A stretch of 64,000 nucleotides of DNA, from assembly GCA_963800335.1 (NCBI GenBank), contig CAWDAN010000005.1, positions 62,001 to 126,000 of the forward strand, written 5' to 3'. Below, in pieces: positions 17,122 through 25,334 of this stretch. Each line of letters opens with the position of its first letter. The first letter of the stretch is position 1. The notes under the pieces are model-generated. The model was not told where the DNA came from. It was given only the letters and a program-made list of their open reading frames with translations, and did no database searches. A program made the translations under genes and the position numbers. Source of the DNA: Flavisphingopyxis sp963800335. GTDB taxonomy: Bacteria; Pseudomonadota; Alphaproteobacteria; Sphingomonadales; Sphingomonadaceae.

Positions 17122-18371
17122 TCAGATGATCCCGACCGCCTTGCCGCTCTTTTCGAAGATGCCGAGGATTTCGCTCACCTGTTCGCTCGTGTGCTCGGCG
17201 CACAGCGAACAGCGCAGCAGCGTCATGTTGGCGGGCGTTGCGGGCGGGCGGGCGAGGTTCACGTAAAGGCCGTTCTCGAGCAGCGCCTGCCACATCGCGG
17301 CACCGCGTTCGAGGTCGGGCATGATCACCGCGATGATCGCCGACTGCGGCGTTTCGGTGCCGAGCGTGAAGCCGAGGTCCTTGAGTCCGCCATGGAGGCG
17401 TTTCGAGTTTTCCCACAGGTGTGCGCGCTTGTTCGATCCGTGCATCAACTTGCGGATGCTCGTCTCGGCGGTCGCGACGACGCTCGGCGGCAGGCTGGCG
17501 GTAAAGACGTAGGGGCGACAGACGAGGCGCAGGATTTCGAACTTGGGATGGTTCGAGACACAAAAGCCGCCGACGGTGCCGACCGACTTTGGAGAAGGTG
17601 CCGATGATGAAATCGACGTCGTCGATAACGCCCTGGTCCTCGGCGACGCCGCGGCCGTTCTCGCCGATGAAGCCCATCGAATGCGCCTCGTCGACCAGCA
17701 CCATCGCGCCCGCCTCCTTGCAGACGCGGACCATTTCCTTGAGCGGGGCGACGTCGCCCAGCATCGAATAGACGCCTTCAAGGACGACAAGCTTGCCCGC
17801 ATCGGCGGGGAGCCGCTTGAGCCGCTTTTCGAGCGCCTCGACATCATTGTGGCGAAAGGCGACGATCTGGGCATTGCCCATCGCGCAGCCGTCGTAGATC
17901 GAGGCGTGGCTGTCGGTGTCGATGACGACGTAGTCATCCTTGCCCGCGAGCGCCGAGATGATCCCGAGATTGGCCTGGTAGCCCGTCGAGAAGACCATCG
18001 CATGGTCCATGTCGTAGAAGTCCTTGAGCGCGTCTTCGCACGCCTTGTGCCCCTGGTACGTCCCGTTGAGCACGCGGCTGCCGGTGGTGCCCGCGCCGAA
18101 TTCGTCGAGCGCCTTCTTGCCCGCCGCGATGACGTCGGGATCGAAGGTCATGCCCATGTAATTGTAGGTGCCGAGCAGGATCGTCCGATTGCCGTTGCAG
18201 ATCGCCACGGTCGGCGATTCGACCTTTTCCATGACGAGGCTGAACGGGTCCTGCTGGCCGGTCGCGAGCAGCGTCCTCGCGCTGCTTGATCAGCGGGTCG
18301 AACTTGGCGAACAGGTCGGGCGTGCCGCCTTCGCGGACCACGGGCTTGTCGGGCATCGGGGCGTCGGTCAT
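17122..18371 (-). CDS. spt: Serine palmitoyltransferase, interrupted by two frameshifts
   Basis: Spt condenses serine with palmitoyl thioester to 3-ketosphinganine, the first step of sphingolipid synthesis. It is a cytosolic PLP enzyme of the alpha-oxoamine synthase family, about 415 residues. The match to the Sphingomonas enzyme is strong: LLGTYNYMGMTFDPDVIAAG, FSTGYQANLGIISALAGK, SHASIYDGC, LVDEAHSMGF, the PLP-lysine site GTFSK followed by SVGTVGGF, and ASLPPSVVATAETSIRKLM. Breaks lie near 18272 (extra base before LLATGQQDPFSLVMEKVES) and near 17588 (an extra T in TTT). Total length is a codon multiple plus two. 5-aminolevulinate synthase is ruled out by the sequence. An ACP gene precedes it by 4 bases. 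Confidence 0.9.
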
Positions 18372-18375
18372 CGGA

Positions 18376-18618
18376 TCAGGCCTTCAGTTTCTCGACCGCA
18401 TCGACGAGCTGGCCGACGCTCTCGATCTCGGCCTGCATGTTCATCGTGATGATGATGTCGAATTCGTCCTCGATCGCGGCGACGAAGTCCATCACGGTCA
18501 GGCTGTCCCATTCGAGATCGCCGGCGAACGTCGTCGCGTCGGTCAGCGCGACGCCCTTGGCATTGAACGGTTCGATCTGGGCCTTGACGGTTTCGAACGT
18601 GGCGGCGCGGTCGGTCAT
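18376..18618 (-). CDS. Acyl carrier protein dedicated to sphingolipid synthesis
   Basis: An 80-residue acidic acyl carrier protein. The phosphopantetheine serine is in LEWDSLTVMDFVAAIEDEF (DSL at about 38-40). It is sandwiched between cerR and spt on the same strand, with spt starting 4 bases later, the arrangement seen in alphaproteobacterial sphingolipid loci where the ACP supplies the acyl group to Spt. It is therefore probably distinct from the general fatty-acid AcpP. An acyl-ACP synthetase that normally loads such an ACP is not within this window. Confidence 0.85.
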   Translation of the reverse strand: MTDRAATFETVKAQIEPFNAKGVALTDATTFAGDLEWDSLTVMDFVAAIEDEFDIIITMNMQAEIESVGQLVDAVEKLKA

Positions 18619-18713
18619 GGGTGCATCCTTATGGGGTCGCTTTGGCGGGCTAATTGCCCGACGCGCGCTCGCCTTGGCAAGCGAATACGGCGGGAGAATG
18701 GCAGGCGCTGGCG

Positions 18714-19625
18714 CTAGAGCCAGCCCTCGGCGCGGTACCATTTGGCGGTATCGGCAAGGCCGCGCTGCGTCTCGACCGCCGGGGTCCACAGGTCGCTCGG
18801 CGGGCGCCGGCTGGCGTTGGCGGTCCAGTCGGGATGGCAGAAATAGGCGGCGCGGTCGGGGGTCAGCTTGGCCTTGTCGCGGCGGACAATGCGCGCCGTG
18901 CGTGCGGCGACGCGCACCAGCCAGCCGGGCATCGAAATCGTCGAGACGCTGCGCCCGACGCCCTTGCCGAGCGCGCGCGCAAAGCCGCGATGCGACCAGC
19001 CATTGGGGCGCCCGTCGTCGGGCTCGAACACCTGTCCGACATAATCGCGCCCACCGTCGACCAGCGCGAGCAGCAGGTTGGCGAGGTCGGCAGCATGGAT
19101 CACCGACATGCGTCCCGTAGGGGGCAGCAGCACGAGCCCGCGCGCCGCCATCGTGAACATCGCGAGCATTTCGGTGTCGCGCGGGCCATAGATCGCGGGC
19201 GGGCGGACGATCGTCCAGTCGAGCCCGCTGCCCATCACGGCGGTTTCGGCACCGGTTTTCGACCAGCCGTAATCGCTCAGTGCAGGTTCGCGCGCGGCGA
19301 GCGAGGAGACGTGGATGAAGCGCATCACGCCGGCGGTGCGCGCGGCGGCAACGACCGCTTCGGTCCCGGCGATATTGGCGGCGGCGAAACCGGCGCGATC
19401 GCGCGCATTGACCGCGCCTGCGACATGGACGACGACATCGGCGCCATCGACGAGCGCGGCCAGCGCGGCATGATCGTCGAGCGCACCGGCGATCCAGCTG
19501 ACCCCGTCGCGGTGCGGTTGCGGCCGGCGGGTCAGCGCCCGCACATCATGACCCGCGGCGAGCGCATGGTCGAGCAGCGTCGATCCGACGAAGCCCGTCG
19601 CGCCGGTCAGTGCAATCGTGCTCAT
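18714..19625 (-). CDS. cerR: NAD(P)-dependent epimerase/dehydrogenase, candidate ceramide reductase CerR
   Basis: A 303-residue extended short-chain dehydrogenase. The Rossmann motif is LTGATGFVGSTLLDHAL near the start; the catalytic YxxxK is in SDYGWSKTG (about 142-150), followed by IVRPPAIYGPRD. In Caulobacter, CerR next to spt and the ACP reduces the keto group of the N-acylated intermediate. The same gene order here (obgE, cerR, acp, spt on one strand) supports that role; the symbol rests on context plus family. It follows obgE by 4 bases and is separated from acp by 95 bases, which may hold a secondary promoter. Confidence 0.75.
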   Translation of the reverse strand: MSTIALTGATGFVGSTLLDHALAAGHDVRALTRRPQPHRDGVSWIAGALDDHAALAALVDGADVVVHVAGAVNARDRAGFAAANIAGTEAVVAAARTAGVMRFIHVSSLAAREPALSDYGWSKTGAETAVMGSGLDWTIVRPPAIYGPRDTEMLAMFTMAARGLVLLPPTGRMSVIHAADLANLLLALVDGGRDYVGQVFEPDDGRPNGWSHRGFARALGKGVGRSVSTISMPGWLVRVAARTARIVRRDKAKLTPDRAAYFCHPDWTANASRRPPSDLWTPAVETQRGLADTAKWYRAEGWL

Positions 19626-19629
19626 GGCC

Positions 19630-20689
19630 TCAGATCGGCGACCACGCCGCCGTCTCGCCATCGTCGTCCTGCGTCTCGGTCGGCATTTCGATCGAGCTCG
19701 AATCGGGCAGATAGCCGAGCACCTGGTCGAGGATCGGTTCGAGCCCCGCGCCGGTCGCACCCGACAGCGGATAGGGATCGGGCGCACCCGCCGCCTTGAG
19801 GTCGTGCGTCACCGCCGCCATCAGTTCGTCGTCGAGCAGGTCCGACTTGTTGAGCGCGAGGATCTGCGGCTTGCTCTCGAGACCTTCGCCATAGGCGGCG
19901 AGCTCGGCTCTGGACCGTCTGCCAGGCAAGGACCGGGTCGTCGCCATGCGCATCGACGAGGTGGATCAGTACGCGGCAGCGTTCGACATGGCCGAGGAAG
20001 CGGTCGCCGATCCCGGCGCCGTCGGCCGCGCCTTCGATCAGGCCGGGAATGTCGGCAACGACGAATTCGCGGCCCTTGTGCCCGACGACGCCGAGCTGCG
20101 GGCGCAGCGTCGTGAAGGGATAGGCGCCGACCTTCGCCTTGGCATTGGTGATCGCGTTGATGAAGGTCGACTTGCCCGCATTGGGCAGGCCGACCAAGCC
20201 GACATCGGCGAGCAGCTTCAGCCGCAGCCACACCCACAGTTCCTCGCCCGGCCAGCCCGGCTCGTGCTGGCGCGGGGCTCGGTTGGTCGAGCTCTTGTAG
20301 CTGGCGTTACCGCGGCCGCCATCGCCGCCGCGCAGCAGCTTCACACGCTCGCCGACGCGCGTCAGGTCGACGATCAGGCTGCGCTCCTCGTCATCGGCGA
20401 GCACCTGCGTACCGACCGGCACCTTGATGACGAGGTCGTCGCCGCCCGCACCGGTGCGGTCGCGGCCCATGCCGCCCTTGCCGCGCGGCGCCTTGAAATG
20501 CTGCGTGTAGCGAAAGTCGATCAGCGTGTTGAGGCCCTGGACCGCCTCGAAGATGATGTCGCCGCCCTTTCCGCCATTGCCGCCATCGGGACCGCCATAC
20601 TGAATATACTTTTCGCGGCGGAACGACACGGCGCCGCCACCGCCCGCACCGGAACTGACGAAAATCTTCGCTTGATCGAGAAAATGCAT
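19630..20689 (-). CDS. obgE: Essential GTPase ObgE/CgtA, interrupted by one frameshift
   Basis: A ribosome-associated GTPase needed for 50S assembly and growth control. The Obg glycine-rich domain fills residues 1-158 (AKIFVSSGAGGGGAVSFRR, GGPDGGNGGKGGD, GGDGGRGN), and the G domain follows with P-loop GLPNAGKSTFIN, switch I TTLRPQLG, DIPGLIEGA, and NKSD. Near 19912 one extra base breaks the frame: the text passes from LAWQTVQ to RAELAAYGEG, and removing the base restores WQTVRAELAAYGEGLE. The span is a codon multiple plus one. An essential gene with a single insertion points to sequence error. It heads the obgE-cerR-acp-spt run. Confidence 0.92.
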
Positions 20690-20783
20690 GGCGCGCGTTT
20701 AGGCCAAGCGCGCGGTTTTGACCAGCGATCCGCGCGTTGGCATACGATGGGCGGGCAAGCACGGCGATTTTCCTAGGCTGCAC

Positions 20784-20808
20784 GGAAACTTTTGTCGCCA
20801 TGCTCGTT
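20784..20808 (+). promoter_or_regulatory. EcfG-type promoter upstream of the DUF2383 gene
   Basis: GGAAA at 20784-20788, 16 bases, then CGTT at 20805-20808 matches the general-stress consensus (GGAAC, 16-17 bases, cGTT) with one mismatch. The start of the DUF2383 gene lies 44 bases downstream. Proteins of this type are commonly stress-induced in related bacteria, which supports the call. Confidence 0.6.
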
Positions 20809-20851
20809 GAAAGGAGAGACACTAAGCCATTCACCACAGGAGCTATTCACC

Positions 20852-21307
20852 ATGATGACCGACCATGACACGCGCACGCTCAATTCGCTGATCGCAACTA
20901 CGCTCGACAGTGTTGACGGCTATCGCGAAGCCGCCGAAAAGGCCGACCATGCCACCCTCGCCGAAACCTTCCGCGCGCGTGCCAACGAACGCGAAGAAGT
21001 TGTCCGGACGATGCAGACCAAGGTCCGCGCGGCGGGCGGCAACCCCGAAGACGACGGCACCATCCTGGCGGGTGCGCACCGCGTCTTCCTGTCGCTTCGC
21101 GACGCCGTCACCGGCGAGCGTGACGACGACGCGGTTGTCGCCGAAGTCGAGCGCGGCGAAGACCATATCAAGTCGAAGTACGAAGACGCGCTGAAGGACG
21201 ACGACCTGTCGGCCGATACCAAGACGTGCATCGCTGACTGCTACACCTCGGTAAAGCGTGGGCACGACCAGATGAGCCAACTCAAGCACGCGATGAGCGC
21301 TGCCTAA
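20852..21307 (+). CDS. PA2169/DUF2383 family four-helix-bundle protein
   Basis: A 151-residue acidic protein with the ferritin-like, four-helix pattern of the PA2169 family: TLNSLIATTLDSVDGYREAA, LAETFRARANEREEVVRTMQ, the second repeat unit with FLSLRDAVTGERDDDAV and EVERGEDHIKSKYEDAL, ending with a Lys/His-rich helix. Function is unknown; homologues are induced by stress in several proteobacteria. A GGAGC site precedes the ATG at 20852, an EcfG-type promoter lies just upstream, and a strong terminator follows, so it forms its own stress-responsive unit. Confidence 0.85.
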   Translation: MMTDHDTRTLNSLIATTLDSVDGYREAAEKADHATLAETFRARANEREEVVRTMQTKVRAAGGNPEDDGTILAGAHRVFLSLRDAVTGERDDDAVVAEVERGEDHIKSKYEDALKDDDLSADTKTCIADCYTSVKRGHDQMSQLKHAMSAA

Positions 21308-21337
21308 GTTGGACTAACTATCCAAGAGTAATGATTG

Positions 21338-21361
21338 GGGCGGCCTGCGGGTCGCCCTTTT
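21338..21361. terminator. Rho-independent terminator after the DUF2383 gene
   Basis: An 8-bp stem (GGGCGGCC at 21338-21345 with GGTCGCCC at 21350-21357, one G-T pair) has a 4-base loop and is followed by TTTTC. It ends the plus-strand DUF2383 unit and, with the convergent TetR gene stopping at 21376, sits between them. Confidence 0.8.
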
Positions 21362-21375
21362 CTTTCGCGCGAGCG

Positions 21376-21969
21376 TTAAGCCGCCTCGCCCTTCCAGCGG
21401 ACCAGCGACGCTTCTAGCTGTGCGGTTGCCAGTTCGCGTGCGCGTGTGCGCGGCAGGCCGAGCGAGGTGGCCATCGCCTCGCCCATCAGCGCATCGCCGA
21501 GCGCGGTCAGGACGAGCGTTAGCGTGTCGTCGTGGAGCGCGATATCGTCATGGCCGGTTTCGGCAAGGTCGTCGACCAGCGCATGGATCCGCTCGACGAT
21601 CGGGTCGAGCGCGTCCTCGTTGCCAGACACGAGCATCCACGAAGCGAGCGCCCCGGCGCCTTCCTTGTCGAACGCGTCGAAGGTGAGATCGACAATGTCG
21701 CGCGCGCTGCCTTCGCCGCTTCGCGTGCGCATGACCGCCGCGCCGATCGCAGCGCAAACCGTCTCGCCGATATAGTCGGCCAGCGCCTTCTGCAGCCCAG
21801 AGGCCGAACCGAAATGGTGGAGGAGGTTGGCATGCGTCCGGCCGATCCGCCCGGCGACCGCCTTGAGCGTGACCGCCTGCGGGCCCGTCTCGATCAGCAG
21901 CGCGCGCGCCGCAACCAGCGCGGCAGAGCGGCTTTCGGCTGGGGTCAGGCGTTTGCGCGCTATTGACAT
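21376..21969 (-). CDS. TetR-family transcriptional regulator
   Basis: A 197-residue repressor-type protein. The N-terminal helix-turn-helix is at about 14-60 (ALLIETGPQAVTLKAVAGRI, then RTHANLLHHFGSASGLQ), with the rest forming the ligand-binding domain. It is divergent from the metal-dependent hydrolase gene with only 28 bases between the starts, so it probably represses that gene and itself through the dyad in the gap. The ligand is unknown, though lipid-like molecules are common for this arrangement. Confidence 0.9.
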   Translation of the reverse strand: MSIARKRLTPAESRSAALVAARALLIETGPQAVTLKAVAGRIGRTHANLLHHFGSASGLQKALADYIGETVCAAIGAAVMRTRSGEGSARDIVDLTFDAFDKEGAGALASWMLVSGNEDALDPIVERIHALVDDLAETGHDDIALHDDTLTLVLTALGDALMGEAMATSLGLPRTRARELATAQLEASLVRWKGEAA

Positions 21970-21977
21970 GTGTGTCA
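21964..21977. promoter_or_regulatory. Candidate TetR operator overlapping the regulator start
   Basis: TGACA at 21964-21968 and TGTCA at 21973-21977 form an inverted repeat with a 4-base centre, overlapping the TetR start codon (21967-21969) and lying 20 bases before the hydrolase start. Placement between divergent genes is typical for TetR self-regulation. Confidence 0.4.
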
Positions 21978-21997
21978 GTTAACTCCAGATACGATGG

Positions 21998-22882
21998 ATG
22001 AGCAGAGTCATGACCCCCGCCGACCTTACCATCACGCCCCGCGACCGTCGCTTCGGGCGCGATCGGGAGACCGTGCAACAAAGATGGTGGCATGGCAACG
22101 ATCCCTTCGCGACGGCCTTTTACAATGCCTTGTCGCTGACCTTTCCCAAGGGCGAGGCGTTTTTCGTCGAGAGCGTCAAGGCATTCCGCGACGGTACGCC
22201 CGATCGGCTCGGCCAGGAAATCCGCGCCTTCACCAAGCAGGAAGTGATGCACAGTCGCGAGCATGTCGCGTTCAATCGCCGTGTCATCGATGCCGGCTAT
22301 GACGTGACCCGGATCGAACGGCAGGTCGCCGAATCGCTCGAACTGACCAGGGACCGCCCGCCAATCGCCAACCTGATCGTGACGATGGCGCTCGAACACT
22401 TCACAGCGATCATAGCGCAGCAGTTGCTCGCCAATCCGAAGCATCTCGCCGGAGCCGATGCCGAATCGCGCCAATTGTGGCGCTGGCACGCCGCCGAGGA
22501 AATCGAGCACAAGGGCGTCGCCTACGACACCTTCCTCCACGCGACGTGCGACTGGACGCGCTGGCGCCGCTGGAAGATCAAGTCGATCGTCATGCTCAAG
22601 GTCACCCAGCAATTCACCACCAAGCGGATCACCGGAATGCTCGACCTGCTCGCGCAGGATGGCATTACCGGCCCGCGCGCGTTGGCCGGGATATTGCGCT
22701 ATGTGTTCGTCTCGCCCGGCATGTTCCGCAAGGTCGCAGGCGCGTGGCTGGCGTGGTTCCTGCCCGGTTTCCATCCGTGGAAGCACGACGACCGCGCGCT
22801 GATCGGCCTGTATGAAAGCGATTATCAGGCCGCGGTCATGTCGCATGAGTTGGCCGCAGCCCCGGTCGCTGCACACGCCTGA
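21998..22882 (+). CDS. Predicted metal-dependent hydrolase (PF10118 family)
   Basis: A 294-residue protein with the di-iron-like pattern of the PF10118 family: AFTKQEVMHSREHVAFNR (about 72-90) and HAAEEIEHKGVAYD (about 162-175) supply the Glu/His ligands, with ALEHFTAIIA (about 128) between. The C-terminal 90 residues contain hydrophobic stretches including WLAWFLPGFHPWKHDD, suggesting membrane association. Its activity is not established; neighbouring TetR regulation is typical of lipid or xenobiotic metabolism. The start at 21998 is used; an ATG at 22010 is also possible. Confidence 0.8.
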   Translation: MSRVMTPADLTITPRDRRFGRDRETVQQRWWHGNDPFATAFYNALSLTFPKGEAFFVESVKAFRDGTPDRLGQEIRAFTKQEVMHSREHVAFNRRVIDAGYDVTRIERQVAESLELTRDRPPIANLIVTMALEHFTAIIAQQLLANPKHLAGADAESRQLWRWHAAEEIEHKGVAYDTFLHATCDWTRWRRWKIKSIVMLKVTQQFTTKRITGMLDLLAQDGITGPRALAGILRYVFVSPGMFRKVAGAWLAWFLPGFHPWKHDDRALIGLYESDYQAAVMSHELAAAPVAAHA

Positions 22883-22917
22883 TTGACTCTGCGGCACAGC
22901 GGCGGTTTACCCGCGCA

Positions 22918-23463
22918 ATGTCGCACCTTGCCCCCGAGCTCACCCCCGAACGCCTGCGCCTGCGCGGCTATGCCCGCGACGATTTCGACTGGTTCGACAC
23001 GACTTGGCAAAGCGAGGCGGTCAATCGCTACATTGGCGGCAAGCCGCGCACCCGGGCCGAGAACTGGCCGCGCTTCCTGCTCAATTTTGGTCAGTGGGAA
23101 CTGTTCGGCTTTGGCTATTGGCTGATCGAGGAACGCAAAAGCGGGACGCGCGTCGGGATCGCCGGGCTGATGCACGCGATGCGCGATATCGCGGCGATCG
23201 ACGCCTATCCCGAGGCCGGCTGGGTGCTTGCCGAAACCGCCGCGGGCAAGGGCTATGGCACCGAGGCGATGCGCGCGATCCTGGCCTGGGCCGATGCGAC
23301 GCTTGATGCGCCGCAGACCGGCTGCATCATCGACCCCGGCAATGCCGCCTCGGTCAACGTCGCGGGCAAGCTGGGCTATCGTTCAACCGGCATGGCGACA
23401 TACCAGGACGGCGAAATCGAGACATTCGTCCGCCCGCGCGGCGGCGACCCGATCGCATCCTAG
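22918..23463 (+). CDS. GNAT-family N-acetyltransferase (RimJ/RimL type)
   Basis: A 181-residue acetyltransferase of the RimJ/RimL group. After an opening LTPERLRLRGYARDDF comes the acetyl-CoA site GWVLAETAAGKGYGTEAMR (motif A, with GxGxG-like KGYGTEA, about 100-118), then VNVAGKLGYRSTG near the end. The substrate is unknown; such enzymes modify protein N-termini, small molecules or antibiotics. It is convergent with another GNAT gene. Confidence 0.82.
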   Translation: MSHLAPELTPERLRLRGYARDDFDWFDTTWQSEAVNRYIGGKPRTRAENWPRFLLNFGQWELFGFGYWLIEERKSGTRVGIAGLMHAMRDIAAIDAYPEAGWVLAETAAGKGYGTEAMRAILAWADATLDAPQTGCIIDPGNAASVNVAGKLGYRSTGMATYQDGEIETFVRPRGGDPIAS

Positions 23464-23469
23464 GACCGA

Positions 23470-24051
23470 TCAGGCCGCCAGCAGGCGAATGTTTTCGCGA
23501 TAATTGGGCATCTCTACGTCGCCATCCCCACCGGCACCTTCGTCCTCGGCCAGTGCATAGAGGACGCAATCGGCATGGCCGCCGCGCGCTTGGCTGAAGC
23601 GCGGTTCGATCCGGCCGGTAGCGCGAAAGCCCGCCTTGGCGAGAACGCGGCCCGAGGCGGGATTGTCGGTGAAATGCCCGGCGTGGATATCGGCGAGGCC
23701 CATCGCGCGGGCGATCCCGATCACCGCGCGCGCCGCCTCGGTGGCAAAGCCGAGACCCCAATAGGGCCGCGCGATCCAGTAGCCCAGCTCGACGCCGCCT
23801 TCGGGCGCCTCGCCGATCCCGCACATGCCGACGATTCGTGGGCTGCCGCGCGTCCTGAGCGCGAGCACGAAGCTGGGCAGCAAGGCGGGCCGTTCGATGG
23901 CGAGGAAGGCGCGCGCATCGCCTTCGCCATAGGGCCAGGGCGCGGTCGCCAGGTTGCGGACGATGGTCTGCTCGCCGATCGCCCGAGCGAGCTCGGGCGC
24001 ATCCTCGGCAAAGCCTGGCCGCAGCAACAGTCGCTCGGTCCGGTGAAACAT
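23470..24051 (-). CDS. GNAT-family N-acetyltransferase (RimJ/RimL type)
   Basis: A 193-residue acetyltransferase: MFHRTERLLLRPGFAEDA opening, ELGYWIARPYWGLGFATEAA with the acetyl-CoA pyrophosphate loop (about 92-112), and NPASGRVLAKAGFRATGR near the end. The tail is acidic and Gly-rich (AEDEGAGGDGDVEMP). The ATG at 24051 was preferred to one 36 bases upstream because the family starts at the FHRTERLLL strand. It reads towards the convergent GNAT gene and has no clear partner. Confidence 0.82.
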   Translation of the reverse strand: MFHRTERLLLRPGFAEDAPELARAIGEQTIVRNLATAPWPYGEGDARAFLAIERPALLPSFVLALRTRGSPRIVGMCGIGEAPEGGVELGYWIARPYWGLGFATEAARAVIGIARAMGLADIHAGHFTDNPASGRVLAKAGFRATGRIEPRFSQARGGHADCVLYALAEDEGAGGDGDVEMPNYRENIRLLAA

Positions 24052-24168
24052 CGCATTCACTCCCTCTTCTCGCCGCGCCCGTGCCACAGCCAGGTGACAG
24101 GATCGCGACAGCGCTGAGAGGGAGTGTCTCTTTGTGCCTTGGTTCCCCGCGCATCGGCGACGCGCATG

Positions 24169-24198
24169 AAAAAAGGGAGGCGGGGCGACCCGTCTCCC
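24169..24198 (-). terminator. Rho-independent terminator of the rplU-rpmA unit
   Basis: Read on the minus strand, a 10-bp stem (24198-24189 with 24184-24175, one G-T pair) with a 4-base loop is followed by six T (24174-24169). It lies about 85 bases after the rpmA stop. Confidence 0.8.
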
Positions 24199-24281
24199 TC
24201 TCGGTGAGGATTGTCTGCCGACCTTGGTGCCAGCGGTACGATCCCGGGTCGTCCTGTGGACGATCCCGGTATCGAATCGTC

Positions 24282-24548
24282 CTATTGTGCGGCTTCGGCC
24301 ATTTCCACCGAGACGAATTTGCGTCCCAGCTTGCCGTCATGAAACATGACGCGACCTTCGGTCAGCGCAAATAGCGTGTGGTCCTTGCCCATGCCGACAT
24401 TGCGGCCCGGATAGACCTTGGTGCCGCGCTGGCGCATGATGATGTTGCCGCCGATGACGGTTTCGCCGCCGAATTTCTTCACGCCAAGGCGACGGCCCGC
24501 CGAATCGCGACCGTTGCGTGACGAACCGCCTGCTTTTTTATGTGCCAT
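24282..24548 (-). CDS. rpmA: 50S ribosomal protein L27
   Basis: An 88-residue L27. The N-terminus MAHKKAGGSSRNGRDSAGRR is the conserved arm that reaches the peptidyl-transferase centre, followed by GVKKFGGETVIGGNIIMRQR and KDHTLFALTEGRV. No cleavable Firmicute-type leader is present. It follows rplU by 45 bases in the usual rplU-rpmA order and is closed by a strong terminator. Confidence 0.97.
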   Translation of the reverse strand: MAHKKAGGSSRNGRDSAGRRLGVKKFGGETVIGGNIIMRQRGTKVYPGRNVGMGKDHTLFALTEGRVMFHDGKLGRKFVSVEMAEAAQ

Positions 24549-24593
24549 GCTCGGTTACTCCTAGTCTCTCTTGCCTGGGCGCAATGCGCTGTC

Positions 24594-25115
24594 TCAGGCG
24601 TCTTTCTTGGGTGCGGCCTTCTTGGCAGCAGGCTTCTTGGCGGGCTCGGCCTTCTTGGCCGGAGCCTTCTTGGCCGCGGCGGGCTTGGCGTCGGTTTTCG
24701 CCTTCGCCGGAGCGGCCTTCTTCGCTGCGGGCGCCTTGGCTTCAGCCTTGGGAGCCGCTTCGTCCTTGGTCGCGGGCTTGGCGTCGGCTTTCGCCTCTGC
24801 CTTCTTCTCGACCTTCGAATCGCCGACCGAGACGATCTTCAGGATCGTGTGCTGCTGGCGATGGCCCATCTTGCGACGGTAATTGTGACGGCGCCGCTTC
24901 TTGAAGACGACGACCTTGTCGGCCTTCGCCTGCGCAATGATCTCTGCGCCGACCTTGAGGCCCTTGGTCGATTTCATCTCGTCGCCGTCGCCGGCGAGCA
25001 GGATATCGTCGAACGTGATCGAATCGCCTGCCTCTCCGGCAAGCTTCTCAACGACGATTTTGTCTCCGGCAGCAACGCGATACTGTTTGCCGCCCGTGCG
25101 CACGATTGCGAACAT
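24594..25115 (-). CDS. rplU: 50S ribosomal protein L21 with long Lys/Ala-rich tail
   Basis: L21 proper occupies residues 1-102 (MFAIVRTGGKQYRVAAGDKI, then HRRKMGHRQQHTILKI). A tail of about 70 residues made almost only of Ala, Lys, Pro and Asp/Glu follows (KPAAAKKAPAKKAEP-type repeats), like histone H1 tails. E. coli L21 ends without such a tail; tails of this kind occur in Sphingomonadaceae. The tail should be disordered and positively charged and may bind rRNA. The start at 25115 fits the family better than one 18 bases upstream. Confidence 0.95.
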   Translation of the reverse strand: MFAIVRTGGKQYRVAAGDKIVVEKLAGEAGDSITFDDILLAGDGDEMKSTKGLKVGAEIIAQAKADKVVVFKKRRRHNYRRKMGHRQQHTILKIVSVGDSKVEKKAEAKADAKPATKDEAAPKAEAKAPAAKKAAPAKAKTDAKPAAAKKAPAKKAEPAKKPAAKKAAPKKDA

Positions 25116-25205
25116 CGGTTCCATCCAATTCAAAACTAGTATTGCCGCGCAACTGCGTGGCCGATCCCGTTATAGAATCGGTCGCGGGGGCGCGGAAAGT
25201 CAGGC

Positions 25206-25234
25206 CAACTAGCCCCGTCATGCCGCGCTGTCAA
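25206..25234 (-). promoter_or_regulatory. Housekeeping-type promoter for rplU-rpmA
   Basis: On the minus strand TTGACA (25234-25229), a 17-base spacer, then TAGTTG (25211-25206). The leader to rplU would be about 85 bases and contains a short CCGAT/ATCGG hairpin around 25160-25180. The -35 element is perfect, the -10 is weak. Confidence 0.45.
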
Positions 25235-25334
25235 TGGATCACGGGCGGAATGCCAAGGATATTGGCGATGTTTTTTACCCGCCGGCTTTCGTCCCGCTTG
25301 CCCGGGCCCGCGCGAATCCATAGAGCCGGAGACG

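Noticed and set aside
17122..18371. 5-aminolevulinate synthase as the identity of the PLP enzyme
   Set aside because: The family is shared, but the sequence follows Sphingomonas serine palmitoyltransferase throughout and the adjacent ACP and CerR genes fit only that role.
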